In this document: piece by piece, positions 31,658 to 41,010 of the stretch
How the letters are laid out: every line of letters begins with the position of its first letter
How positions within the stretch are numbered: the first letter of the stretch is position 1
From: Chrysophaeum taylorii
Lineage: Eukaryota > Sar > Pelagophyceae > Pelagomonadales > Pelagomonadaceae
Assembly (NCBI GenBank): GCA_029834535.1
Contig: JAQMWT010000081.1
Span: 62,001 to 126,000 of the forward strand
DNA length: 64,000 nucleotides
Direction of reading: 5' to 3'
Made by a program: the position numbers and the translations under genes
Notes under the pieces: generated by a model
Seen by the model: the letters and a program-made list of their open reading frames with translations, nothing else
The model's database searches: none
Told to the model about the DNA's origin: nothing

Positions 31658-32437
31658 CTAATGGCGGCGGGACGCGCGGCGCGGTCGCTTGGTCGGTGGC
31701 GGCGTCGTAGCTCGAGGCTCGGGCGCCTCGTCTCGGCCCGCCGGCTCGGTCGCTTGGAGTTTTTTTTTGGCTCGCAGCCACTCGGGAGTGCCGCGCGGAT
31801 GGTCAATCACCAACCCGCAGGCCTGCATGAGGCTGTAGCAAATTTTTGGCCCCACAAACTTGAAGCCGCGGGCCTTGAGGGCCTTGGACATGGCGATCGA
31901 CGCGGGCGTCTCGCACGGCATTTGCTGAAAACTTTCAAAGTCGTTCAACCGTGGCGTCCCGTCCACAAAGGACCACAAAAATTCGTCGAACCACCCGTGC
32001 TCCGGAGGGACCTCGTCCTTGTGCTCGTCGCGCATCGCGAGGACGCACCGCGCGTTGTGCGCGACCGACTCGAGTTTGCCTCGATGTCGAATTACTCCGC
32101 CGTCGCCGTCGACGAGAGCGTCGACATCCGCCGACGTCATCTCCGCGCACCGGTCGATGTCAAAGTCGTGGAACGCCGCGCGGTAGTTCTCGCGCTTCGC
32201 CAGAATCGTCGCCCACGACAGTCCGGCCTGCGCGCCTTCGAGGCACAGCTTCTCGAACAGTGGTTGATCCCCGCGTTTTTCGACGCCCCACTCCTCGCTC
32301 ATGTACCGCCGATACTCCTGACTCATCTTCCCGCCGAACGCCCCGACGAACCACGGCTCCGCACTAGTCATCACCTGCCTTCTACTGCTCAAACGAACGG
32401 CCAGGGCGGCAGACCATGCCAACTTTTTATTCCTCAT
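31658..32437 (-). CDS. DNA-3-methyladenine glycosylase I (Tag family), zinc ligands missing
   Basis: The core matches Tag: EEWGVE, then PLFEKLCLEGAQAGLSWATIL, KRENYRAAFHDFDI, a VIRHRGKLESVAHNARCVL helix-hairpin segment, GTPRLNDF and the closing FKFVGPKICYSLMQACGLVIDH. Tag removes 3-methyladenine from DNA as the first step of base excision repair. E. coli Tag binds zinc through an N-terminal C-x-W and YHD motif and a C-terminal H-x3-C. Here the N-terminus reads EPWFVGAFGG and YMSEEWG, and the end reads DHPRGTPEW, so at least three of the four ligands are absent. ATG 32437 adds a basic, acid-free leader (MRNKKLAWSAALAVRLSSRR) that could target mitochondria; ATG 32371 would give the bare domain. 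A basic tail follows. Confidence 0.85.
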   Translation of the reverse strand: MRNKKLAWSAALAVRLSSRRQVMTSAEPWFVGAFGGKMSQEYRRYMSEEWGVEKRGDQPLFEKLCLEGAQAGLSWATILAKRENYRAAFHDFDIDRCAEMTSADVDALVDGDGGVIRHRGKLESVAHNARCVLAMRDEHKDEVPPEHGWFDEFLWSFVDGTPRLNDFESFQQMPCETPASIAMSKALKARGFKFVGPKICYSLMQACGLVIDHPRGTPEWLRAKKKLQATEPAGRDEAPEPRATTPPPTKRPRRASRRH

Positions 32438-32593
32438 TCCAACAACAAGAACATATCGGGGGGGGAAGAAGCAAGCTTTGCTTTGCTTTGGATGAGGTGA
32501 GCCCAGCAGGATATCATCTATCGTCACTCGGCGGCCGGCTTCGAGGACGTTTGAATGACTCGGCTGCGGCAGCGCTGCCGACGGGACGGGACT

Positions 32594-33606
32594 TCACGTG
32601 GTGGAACTCGGGGGGCAGCAGGAGGGGGTGAGTTTCTTGCGCGGCTCGTCGAGGCAGCATTCGGAGCGGTTGACTCGGCCCGCCTCGTACAACTTCGCCG
32701 CTCGTTTCTCCAAAAAGTCCATGTCTTCCGTCGTGGTATGGTGGATGACTATAGGCAGGAAATCGGGGTCCTCGAACTTGGCCGTCAATTGGGGCGCTCT
32801 AAGGCTTCCCTTCCATTCGTGCCCGTTGTGGAGAAAGTCGGGCCATTGCGTGACATTGGACATGTAGGGTCGCGTGTTGGGCGGTACGGGCATTGGTCGT
32901 TGAATCAAGTTTGTAATTCGAGTCGTCCGAGGAAAGTATTGAAAAGCGCAATACGAAATAAAACGTTCCAAATTATAAGGCGCGCCCGGGTACATGTCTC
33001 TCGCGAACTCGTTATTCCCCGAACTGAACTCGTCACGACACCCGGTCAGCAGCGTATCGTTAGCATATAGTTGGAGCATTTCTTTGTTCATCACCATATA
33101 AGGACCGTAGATGGTTTTGGTGCCACCCCCCAAAATAACTGCCGCGCGCGCGTCGATCGCGTCTAACAGAGTGCAGAGGCCGCGAAGGTCCCACCACCTG
33201 GAATCACGTCATTTCGCGCGCGCTGCACCATGTGGATTCACAAGGGCACGCTCATATGGCAAACACAAGCACGACGGACGACTCTGGATAACTGCGTAAT
33301 GTCGTCGGTGGAGACAAACCACTCTTTCTTGGGAAAATACTCTAACATCGCGGCCCAACTAAGTTCGCGCATCGACTGAGCCGACCCCATGTCCTTGGAG
33401 CCAAGGGCTCGACCGGCATACGGCCGGACGGGGACGGACCCGATCTTCGTCTCGACCGTGCTCGAGAAGACAATGACCTCCGCGGATCGAGCCCAACCTT
33501 CCAAAGCGAACTGCACGCGACCCAAGTACTGGTCGTCGGCGTTGATGGCAATGCCGAGGTTGTCTTGGCACGCGCTAGCGACAGCAGCAAACAACACCCC
33601 GAGCAT
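32594..33606 (-). CDS. Fringe-like (GT31-type) glycosyltransferase, probable intron or break
   Basis: From ATG 33606 the frame opens with a signal peptide (MLGVLFAAVASAC). It continues with GWARSAEVIVFSST, SAQSMRELSWAAMLEYFPKK and EWFVSTDD, the W-x-DDD metal-binding strand of GT31/fringe-like enzymes with the third Asp lost or beyond a splice site. A second block, in another frame from ~33200 leftwards, reads WWDLRGLCTLLDAIDARAAV then GGGTKTIYGPYMVMNKEM, matching the GG-A-G acceptor-side segment, and ends at 32594 after FLHNGHEWKG. Between ~33140 and 33270 the frame changes and one stop occurs. GT...AG pairs exist, but I could not fix a splice that keeps phase. GT31 enzymes transfer hexoses in the Golgi. 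Function as a whole gene is uncertain. Confidence 0.55.
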
Positions 33607-34109
33607 CTTTGAGACTTTCGCGAACGACACGGTTATAGAATTCCAAGAAAGATCCTTGAGACGACGACGACGACGACGACTAAATCTGATTGACTTCCAG
33701 TTGAACTTGTCGGTACAAGCCCAGGACACAGTATGTCGAGTTTTGACGACGTCGGCGTCAAAGCGCAACGTTGGGCGGGGTGTGCTGGTGGTGTTCCGTG
33801 CATACTACGTGCCTGCATGTCGCCTGCCTCTCGTGCCACACGTTCTGACTCGGAAGGTGTGGGCACGGAGCCTTGTTTGAAGGCGCATCTATCCGAACAG
33901 CCAGGCATCATCAAAGATAATAGCCGAGTCGTGATCTCCCAGCCGTCTGGCGTCAACGACGTCTCTGCTCTTGGGGTGTGGACCTGGACAAAGCACACCG
34001 GTATTATGTCGTCTCAAGTCACAAGACCTCGTACGTCAGCTCTCGTAAGACGTGGCTCCGAACGCGCGTTCGCCATCGATCACCGAAGCTTGTTGAGACG
34101 AGAGAAGGT

Positions 34110-34180
34110 GACTCTAGACGTCGAGGGAGAGGACGTCGCCGTCATCGTTGGAGAAGGGCGCAGCAGCAGATTGCTGTGCT
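34110..34180 (-). pseudogene. Scrap of duplicated ribonucleotide reductase R2 3' end
   Basis: The stretch GACGTCGAGGGAGAGGACGT...ATCGTTGGAG...CGCAGCAGCAG parallels 35998-36060, the last codons of the R2 gene, with scattered differences. It is too short and diverged to code. It marks the right-hand end of the first unit of a tandem duplication. Confidence 0.55.
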
Positions 34181-34225
34181 CAAAGAAGAACTCCTCGTGG
34201 AATGATGCCCGAAGCCTAGTCCGTA

Positions 34226-34812
34226 CGGCTTCTCGACACGGCCTTGTCGAGGATGATACCGACCGAGAGACTACAACGGAGTGCCATCATCTTTGAGTAA
34301 ACTCTGACGCGCGTGCTGTCGCGTCCGTCCCGATCCCCGCGGGCAGCCACAATACGCCTCGCGAGATCACGTCTGACGGCGTCGGCTTCGCGCTCGACAT
34401 TCCCGACGTGACTGAACTCACCGAGTCCGATAGCGGGTCGACGACCGATGACGAAAACGACCTGCTGGAAGTCAAACCTCGAACTCCGCAGCTGCGGCAT
34501 CCGGACTCCAGCCTCGATAGGTGGACGGGACGGACTTGAGGATTCGTTAAACAAGAATGGAAATTCTCCCCGTGAAGAATAACGATGCTGCTCGCGCTGA
34601 CCTCGACCATCCAGCAGCACCAGCGAGGTGTCATCCTGTTGACTCCCAAGACGCGTGCGTTTGGACTACGCCAATTTAAGACGCCGCGGCGGTCGGCGTA
34701 GATAGAGTCCCGCGAAAGCCCTCGTCGATGATGATCCCAACTCCACCTACGCCCCTTTTCTTGAGGAACAAGAAGAACAAGACGCGGCCATGAGACGAAC
34801 GGCGGCGTTCGT
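34226..34812 (+). pseudogene. Relic copy of beta-helix protein tail
   Basis: Collinear with 31056-31639. Shared blocks include the GAGGATGATACCGACCGAGA region, CTCGACATTCCCGACGTGAC (identical), the GACCTCGACCATCCAG block (identical) and the final ACGGCGGCGTT. Indels break the frame several times. There is no start, no beta-helix and no transmembrane part, so only the cytoplasmic tail was copied. Confidence 0.75.
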
Positions 34813-35400
34813 TCACTTCTGGCTCCTTCTGTATTGCACAAATGTGACGACGCAGTACCGTCGCAAACGACGGGACTTCGAGAGGCGGAATTTAAGGGGG
34901 CGGCAAGAGGTGGTAAAAATCTTGTGTCCTGGAGGCAGCCTTCGGAGTGGTTGTCGGACTCGGCCCGCCTTTGACCAATTCGGGGCGGCCCCTTTCCATT
35001 TGAGTGAATTGTGGAGAAAGTCGAGCCACAATAGTTGCGTGATAGCGTAGAGTCGCACCGCTGGACCAAATGCATATTTTGAGCCGCCCGCGGGATATAT
35101 TAAAAAAAAAGCGCGATAGGAAGTAACGCGGCCCATGTTTTTGTATTATGGCGCAGTTGAGCACAAGCTTCTCGCGAATCAACTTCATTCACATGAAGTG
35201 AAATCGTCGCGACAGCGTCTCGTTGGCATACTATAGTTGTTCGAGATTCTCTCTGTTCATCACCACATAAGGATCGATCATACATATGGCCTTGGTGACG
35301 GCACCAACTCCCAAAAAATAACTGTCGTGTTCGATCGCGTCTGACAGCGCCGCGAAGTTCCCACCAGCTGGAGTCACGTCTGACACGCATAAGGCCGGAA
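34813..35400 (-). pseudogene. Relic copy of the fringe-like glycosyltransferase gene
   Basis: Parallels 32600-33220. The minus strand encodes WLDFLHNSLKWKG against WPDFLHNGHEWKG in the parent, SYRAFF against SYCAFQ, and RRDSSWWELRG against RDSRWWDLRG. Frames shift several times and the DD region is missing. The glycosylase gene that separates the two parents is absent from this copy. Confidence 0.7.
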
Positions 35401-35993
35401 GGAGACGGAACGTGATCTCGACCCATCACAACAACCACGACAAAACGGATGGAGATAGAATTGAAGGAATAAGTCCCGTCTGTGGCAAACTCTACACTCA
35501 ATAATATCATCTGGTTGTTGTTGGCTTGCAGTATAAACCCGCCGGAGATTACGCGCACACTGCGTGCTTGCATGTCGCCTGCCACGTTCGCCAGCCTCAT
35601 ATGACGCGGGAGGTGGGCGCGGGGGCTTGAATTGAAGCCCCTCGACCTCAAGATCACACTTGCTGCTGCCTTGATCGTGTCCGGATTTGAGGTTCGCAAC
35701 AACTATCCGAATAACAGGTCGTCATGAAATAAAACCAAGTCGTTTTATCTACTACCTCCCAGCCGGCGCCGACGTCAGCGACGCCTCCGCCAAGATCTGC
35801 CGTCGAAAGATCTCGTTGGAGCCGGCTCATCACGAGCCGCCGTGGTCGGAACTCGTGTAGTATATGAGCGTTCAGCTCCTTCAGCTAGAGTGTGACGCCG
35901 GAGAGGAAAGTAAGACAACATCATCGGAACGGTCGTCTATCACCAAAGCTACTCACGCGCGCCACTTCGAAGAGGAGGAGGAGGAGGAAGATA
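35401..35993. other. Intergenic, no gene seen
   Basis: Mostly duplicated flank: weak similarity to 33840-34110 (for example CTCCCAGCCG near 35756 and near 33936). No independent coding seen. Confidence 0.4.
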
Positions 35994-37205
35994 CTAGACG
36001 TCGGCGTCGAGGGAGAAGGCGAAGACGTCGCCGGCGCCATCGTTGGGGGGCGCAGCAGCAGTAGAAGAAGGCGGTGCACCACCACCACCACTACCATGGA
36101 CGTTTGGGCGCTGGTACTCGCCGACGCGTCTTTCGAAGAAGTTGGTTTTGCCGGTGAGCGAAATGAGCTCCATCCAGTCGAAAGGGTTCGTAACGTGGTA
36201 GAGTTTCGGGTGGCCGAGGGACAACAACAACCTGTCTGCGACGTACTCGATGTACTGGGCCATCAGGTTGGCGTTCATGCCAACGAGAGAAACGGGAAGG
36301 GCCTCGGTGACGAAGTCGCGCTCGATGTCGACGGCATCCTTAACGATGGCACGAGCGGTCGCGTCGTCCAACTTTCGCGGGAGTCGGTGGTAAAGTTCGC
36401 AGGCAAAGTCGCAGTGGAGGCCTTCGTCGCGGCTGATGAGCTCGTTCGCGAAGCCGAGGCCCGGGAGGAGTCCCCGCTTACGCATCCAAAAGACGGCGCA
36501 AAAAGAGCCGCTGAAGAAGATTCCCTCGACGGCCGCGAACGCGACCAATCTGCTCGCGTAGGTCGCCGTCTCGTTCACCGTCCACCGCTGCGCCCATTCG
36601 GCCTTCCGTCGCACGCACGGTACGAGTTCGTGGGCCCTGAAGAGGCGCGCGCGCTCGTTGGGGTCATCGATATACGTCTCCAGCAGGAGCGAGTACATTT
36701 CTTGGTGCACGGCTTCGATGGCAATTTGGAAGCCGTAAAAAAAACGGGCTTCCGGCAGCGTCACCTCCCGCGCGAACCGCTCCACAAGATTTTCGATCAC
36801 CACGCCATCCGAGGACGCGAAGAAAGCGAGGACGTGGCTCAGGAAACGACGTTCGTTCGACGTGAGCTTATGCTGCCAATGCGCGACGTCCGCGCCGAGG
36901 TCTACCTCCTCTGCCGTCCATAGGGACGCCTCGGCCTGCTTGTACATGGCCCACAGCTCGGGGTCCCGGAGCGGGAACAACTGGAACCGCGACGCGTCCC
37001 GTGCACAGAACCATGGCACTTCTTCTTCTTCTTCATTCTTCGAGCACTCCTCCTCCTGGCCATCCCAGACCTCGTGGTACTCCTCTTCGTCGAGCGCGCG
37101 ATCCACCGGGAGCTTGCCGCGGTGCGCGTGGGACCGCATGTGCACTGCGCACCGGCACCCGCTCATGCCGAGGAAGAAGAACACCATGATGGGAAGCCAG
37201 CGCAT
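35994..37205 (-). CDS. RNR2: Ribonucleotide reductase small subunit R2 (class Ia)
   Basis: Canonical R2: [10 protein letters not shown] (first Asp/Glu metal region), [20 protein letters not shown] (radical Tyr in FYGF), [14 protein letters not shown] (metal E-x-x-H), [30 protein letters not shown] (metal E-x-x-H), [11 protein letters not shown] and [13 protein letters not shown]. The extreme C-terminus FAFSLDADV matches the R2 tail that docks into R1. R2 makes the tyrosyl radical for dNTP synthesis, normally in the cytosol. The chosen start gives a hydrophobic leader ([16 protein letters not shown]) unusual for R2; ATGs at codons 14 and 23 would remove it. An acidic insert (SKNEEEEEV) follows. 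The gene is divergent from TAM41, 48 bp away. A scrap of its 3' end sits at 34110-34180. Confidence 0.93.
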   Translation of the reverse strand: MRWLPIMVFFFLGMSGCRCAVHMRSHAHRGKLPVDRALDEEEYHEVWDGQEEECSKNEEEEEVPWFCARDASRFQLFPLRDPELWAMYKQAEASLWTAEEVDLGADVAHWQHKLTSNERRFLSHVLAFFASSDGVVIENLVERFAREVTLPEARFFYGFQIAIEAVHQEMYSLLLETYIDDPNERARLFRAHELVPCVRRKAEWAQRWTVNETATYASRLVAFAAVEGIFFSGSFCAVFWMRKRGLLPGLGFANELISRDEGLHCDFACELYHRLPRKLDDATARAIVKDAVDIERDFVTEALPVSLVGMNANLMAQYIEYVADRLLLSLGHPKLYHVTNPFDWMELISLTGKTNFFERRVGEYQRPNVHGSGGGGAPPSSTAAAPPNDGAGDVFAFSLDADV

Positions 37206-37253
37206 GATGATACCTTCCTTGACGAAGGTTTATTATCAAGCACGCACAAGGGT
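37206..37253. promoter_or_regulatory. 48 bp divergent promoter, R2 / TAM41
   Basis: Only 48 bp separate the two ATGs. The strip is AT-rich in its centre (GTTTATTATCAAG). Transcription must begin within it or inside the opposite gene, so the 5' untranslated regions are tiny or overlap. Inferred from geometry. Confidence 0.55.
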
Positions 37254-38141
37254 ATGATGATTCAGGCCGCCCTCTCCGAGGCACGGTTGCCGCCGTGGCG
37301 GCTCGGCTTCGCCTACGGCTCGGGCGTCCTCGACACCTCGCGCATGCTGGACGTGATCATCACTGTCGACGATCCAGTCTCCTGGCACGCGGAAAATCTC
37401 GCCGCGAACCGCTCGCACTACTCGGTGTTGGCGTCGCTGGGGCCAAGAGCCGTCGCAAGGACGCAGGCCGCGGGGCCCGGGGTGTATTTCAACGCCTACG
37501 TCCCTCTAGCAACAACGTGGCCCGCCATGAAATACGGCGTCGTGAGCACGGCAGCGCTTTTCGAAGACCTGCGGACGTGGCGATGGCTGTACCTCGCGGG
37601 TCGCCTCCACAAGCCCGTCGTCGGCCTCGCAGGATTCGAGCAACTCGCCGAGGCGCAGGCCGTTAACCTGAGGGCTGCGCTCGCGGCGGCCTTGTTGTTG
37701 CTGCCGCCGCGCTTCGATGCAGAGACGCTTTTTTCGATGATCGCGAGTCTCTCTTACGAAGGCGACGTGCGCTTTGCCGTCGGCGCCGAGGACGCGGCCA
37801 AAATCGACACCATCGTTGGGCCAAATCTGGCAGCGTTCAGGGACCTTTTTGACGCGCCCATCGCCGCCGCAGTCGGAGATGGTGTCCTAACGCGTCGTAG
37901 CGACGATGCCTTCGAGCAACGCCCGGATAACGCGAGCCTCCTCCTCGCGCGTCTCCCGCCCGCCCTTCGAGCGGCCACCGACCTCGGGGCTGCGCTGCGT
38001 CGCCTCGTCCGTCGCTCCTCGGCCGCCCAGACCCTTAAGGGCCTCTTCACCGCCGGCCCCGGTCGCAGCTTTCGCTACGTCGCCGCGAAACTCGCCAAGG
38101 GAAAAAAAAGGCCGGTGACTGTTCGAACATACTCCTCATAA
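37254..38141 (+). CDS. TAM41: TAM41-type mitochondrial CDP-diacylglycerol synthase
   Basis: 295 residues. The N-terminus carries the family hallmark FAYGSGVLDTSRMLDVIITV followed by DDPVSWHAENLAANRSHYS, where G-S-G-V, the D-x-I-x-x-V-DD-P block and W-H form the nucleotidyltransferase site. Later blocks YFNAYV, MKYGVVS, TWRWLYLAGRLHKPV and the C-terminal KGLFTAGPGRSFRYVAAKL also fit. TAM41 makes CDP-diacylglycerol from phosphatidic acid on the matrix side of the inner membrane, the first step towards cardiolipin. ATG 37254 (MMIQAALSE) is chosen because the upstream-open part overlaps the R2 coding strand. No long presequence is visible; the protein is peripheral in yeast. Confidence 0.9.
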   Translation: MMIQAALSEARLPPWRLGFAYGSGVLDTSRMLDVIITVDDPVSWHAENLAANRSHYSVLASLGPRAVARTQAAGPGVYFNAYVPLATTWPAMKYGVVSTAALFEDLRTWRWLYLAGRLHKPVVGLAGFEQLAEAQAVNLRAALAAALLLLPPRFDAETLFSMIASLSYEGDVRFAVGAEDAAKIDTIVGPNLAAFRDLFDAPIAAAVGDGVLTRRSDDAFEQRPDNASLLLARLPPALRAATDLGAALRRLVRRSSAAQTLKGLFTAGPGRSFRYVAAKLAKGKKRPVTVRTYSS

Positions 38142-38546
38142 GTCGATGCATTTTCGGGTCGTAGAGGGAAAGAACACTAGCATTTATCTGCTGGCTGGCT
38201 GGCTGGCTTTGAGGGGCCCCCATTTGGCAAGCTGCGGCAGGACAATTTTTCGAGGTCGACGCGCGCACAACAACGAATGCCGTGCGAATCTTGGCATTGC
38301 TATGTGGCTCGCCAGTCTCGTCGCCACCTCACGGTAAATTAAGATTGATGACGCCCGCGCTCGCATATGTATATCCACGCTCCTGCTGCTGCTGCTGCTG
38401 GTGCTGCTGCTGCTCCTGGCAAAAAAAAACAACCTTTCCTACGCTCGTGGTTAGCGTGGTCGTCGTCAGAAGTTTCCACAATGATGAGCCAAGAGAGTTT
38501 TTAAGGTCGGCGCGGCTGTTCCAGGCGGCCCTTCCAGGAGGGAAGG
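38142..38546. other. Intergenic, no gene seen
   Basis: GCT/GCTG runs at ~38383-38418 and an ATATGTATAT patch near 38368 that could belong to the promoter of the 7TM gene. No coding recognised. Confidence 0.4.
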
Positions 38547-39731
38547 ATGCGATGCGGGAGCAACGCATGCTGGGAGGTCGGTACGGCAGGGGTTTTGTGG
38601 TTCTCGATAATTTTTTTGTTCTCTTTCGTGATCCTGATCCTGTCCCGAGCAACGAAATTTCAACCGTGGGCGAAGATCATGCCTTTGACGCTCGTCGTGT
38701 GCGTCCTCGAGACCCCGCGGTACTTGCTGCTCATCATGCACAATCGGTACTCGTCGCCGACCGCGTACGCCTCCCATATGGCGGGCTCGATCGTATTCTT
38801 TACGTTTTTGTCGCTGATTTGGTTCGCGTGGGTTCGCATGCTGGGTCCGTTTAAACCCAGGTACACGATGCGTCTCTCAAAGCTTCTTTTTTTGATCAAC
38901 CTCGTATTCGACGGCGTGTCGTTGTTGTTGATTATCGCCCTCGCGACGCGAGGCGACCCGAGGTGTCGTCACCTGCGGCCCTTCTTCGACGCGATCGCGT
39001 ACGAAACGTTGACGCAAATCGATATCCTTAAAAATCTCTCGCTCGCGTGCGTCATGTACGTCTTTACCTTCTCTGTGCTCAAGACGATTCAAGAGCACGC
39101 CTCGAGATGGGCCAAGGCCGGCTGCGATACCGGAACAGATCTCGAGATCCTCACTCGCAACCTGGCCAAGGCGTCGCAGGTCGCCATTCTCATGTCCACG
39201 TCGAGGACAACGATGCTTTTCTTCAAGATAATCATGGCCCAGCGCCATGCGACTACGGTTGGGGTCAAGCCGGTCAAGCTCGAGAAGTTCTCGCTCGTTT
39301 GGTGGACTTTCTCCGACCTCTTGCCTCGCGGCGGGCCTCTAATCGCCTACGCGGCCGCCATCGCCCAACGCGCCTACGCGAGGCGCAAACGCCTCGCACC
39401 CAAGCCACCCGTCAACCCCCGACCCTCCGTCCGCTGCGGCGACCTCGAGCTCTACTCGTCCGAAAGCTCGGGCTCGAGGTTTGACTCCGAAATCTCGTCG
39501 ATCGACCCGGACCAATACGTAAATCGGTCGACCAATCGAATTTCCCGGGGGGGTTCTCCCTCGGGACAAATTTCAACGACGATCACCATCAACGTCCTTC
39601 GCACCACCCTCGACTCGCATACCTCCGACTGCCTCTCCGTCTCGCGTGGAGAAGAGGAGAAGAAAATGTCTCTCCCCCCCGACGACCTTCTTGCACAAGA
39701 ACAACAACAACAACAAGCTTCGTTAGTTTAA
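38547..39731 (+). CDS. Seven-transmembrane protein, family unassigned
   Basis: 394 residues with seven hydrophobic segments by eye: ~15-34, 45-64, 81-101, 110-133, 161-179, 212-232 and 248-270. A hydrophilic ~120-residue Ser-rich tail follows and ends in poly-Gln and ASLV. Loops are short and basic on one side. The number of segments and the long tail suggest a receptor-like or TOM1/THH1-like membrane protein, but I see no diagnostic DRY, NPxxY or family motif. Inference goes no further than integral membrane protein. Confidence 0.6.
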   Translation: MRCGSNACWEVGTAGVLWFSIIFLFSFVILILSRATKFQPWAKIMPLTLVVCVLETPRYLLLIMHNRYSSPTAYASHMAGSIVFFTFLSLIWFAWVRMLGPFKPRYTMRLSKLLFLINLVFDGVSLLLIIALATRGDPRCRHLRPFFDAIAYETLTQIDILKNLSLACVMYVFTFSVLKTIQEHASRWAKAGCDTGTDLEILTRNLAKASQVAILMSTSRTTMLFFKIIMAQRHATTVGVKPVKLEKFSLVWWTFSDLLPRGGPLIAYAAAIAQRAYARRKRLAPKPPVNPRPSVRCGDLELYSSESSGSRFDSEISSIDPDQYVNRSTNRISRGGSPSGQISTTITINVLRTTLDSHTSDCLSVSRGEEEKKMSLPPDDLLAQEQQQQQASLV

Positions 39732-41010
39732 ACAACACACGATGACTTATTTGTTTGATCCAAAGGGGATCAGACGAACGAAGTCCAGATGGCGGCTCAA
39801 GCTTAGTCATCATAGTTTCCGAACTACGGGAGGCTGGAGGGCGAGGCTGACGGTGTCGGAGTGCCATGTTCAACTCGCGTTGCACCCGGTGGTGAATGAA
39901 TGAATGAATGAATGAATGAATGAATTTCGGAGAAACAGGCCTACCAAGAGGACTGGCACACGTCTCGCGACTGCACCTTACGAAGTTCGTGCCACACAAG
40001 CCCCTGCGACTTTTCGCCGCAGCCTCCGCCGTGCGAAGCCCAATTGCGCGACTACGCCGAGCCTCCTTTCGCAGATATATGCCACGATTATATATGCCAC
40101 TCCTAGAACTAGACCTCCAGGCCCCGGGCACGCTGGGGTTGCCCGCCCGATCCCGCCCACCGACTCAAGCCCGTCGACAACCACCAAGAACGGCGGGCGA
40201 CCCCAACAGCAACACCACGGTGTTCAAAAATCCCGTTACAGTACGGTGCTTTGCTACTAGCTGCTCAGACAACAACGACTTATTAATTACGACAATTTTG
40301 GCTTGTGGTCATTTTTTTTTTGACAAGTTAGAGCCAATTTGAGAGGTAGCTCCACCTTCTGGGCGGAGGAGAGGTTTGACCCTCCACAAGTACGGTAGGA
40401 GCCGCGTGTGGGCTAAAAGATGTGACCAGACCAGTATTCCGCCTCACCACGTGCTACTATTGCAGGGATAGAGCTCCTCATCTCCCAGGGGTATACGTTC
40501 GCGCTGAGAAGTTCTCACACTGGTAGCGAGATACAGAGGTACTGCCAGATAAACAAACGGACTCCGGATCTTACGGCGCACTATCCAAGGTCGGAAGAAG
40601 AGAACCAGACGAGCTTATTGTCTTGTTGTATTACAAGTAATAAGTGAAAAAAGCTCATTTTGCTGCCCCTTCCGTTCCACGCCTCTCTTGCGCCTCATCC
40701 CACCGTGCGGTCTTCGTGTTGCTCTCATTACGCCTCTCACTGCGTTACCGCCTCTTCCGGGTTTCTCCCGTTTGCTCTCTCCCCGAAGAGGACGGGGAAC
40801 GAGCGGATGAAATACGCCCGGATCATCGTGAAGGGTTGCCGATCGTCGTGAAGAGGGGTCGAAAGGAGAATCGAACGCACAGAAGAAGCACCTGATTTGA
40901 TTTGGGAGGTGCAGCAGCGCGACGCGGTGCTTCTCCCACGAACCTCGAAATTTCAACCACAGCACTGGTAGTAAGTAATAAGCGCAAAGACTAGGGTAAT
41001 CATCGAAATC
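39732..41010. other. Intergenic, no gene seen; (TGAA)n
   Basis: Holds a TGAA run at 39893-39924 and several frames of 60-180 codons without recognisable features. 40330-40620 is moderately GC-balanced and could be an unannotated exon or element scrap; I cannot support either. Confidence 0.4.

Noticed and set aside
38547-39731. GPCR assignment for the 7TM protein
   Set aside because: Seven segments but no DRY, NPxxY or other diagnostic motif.
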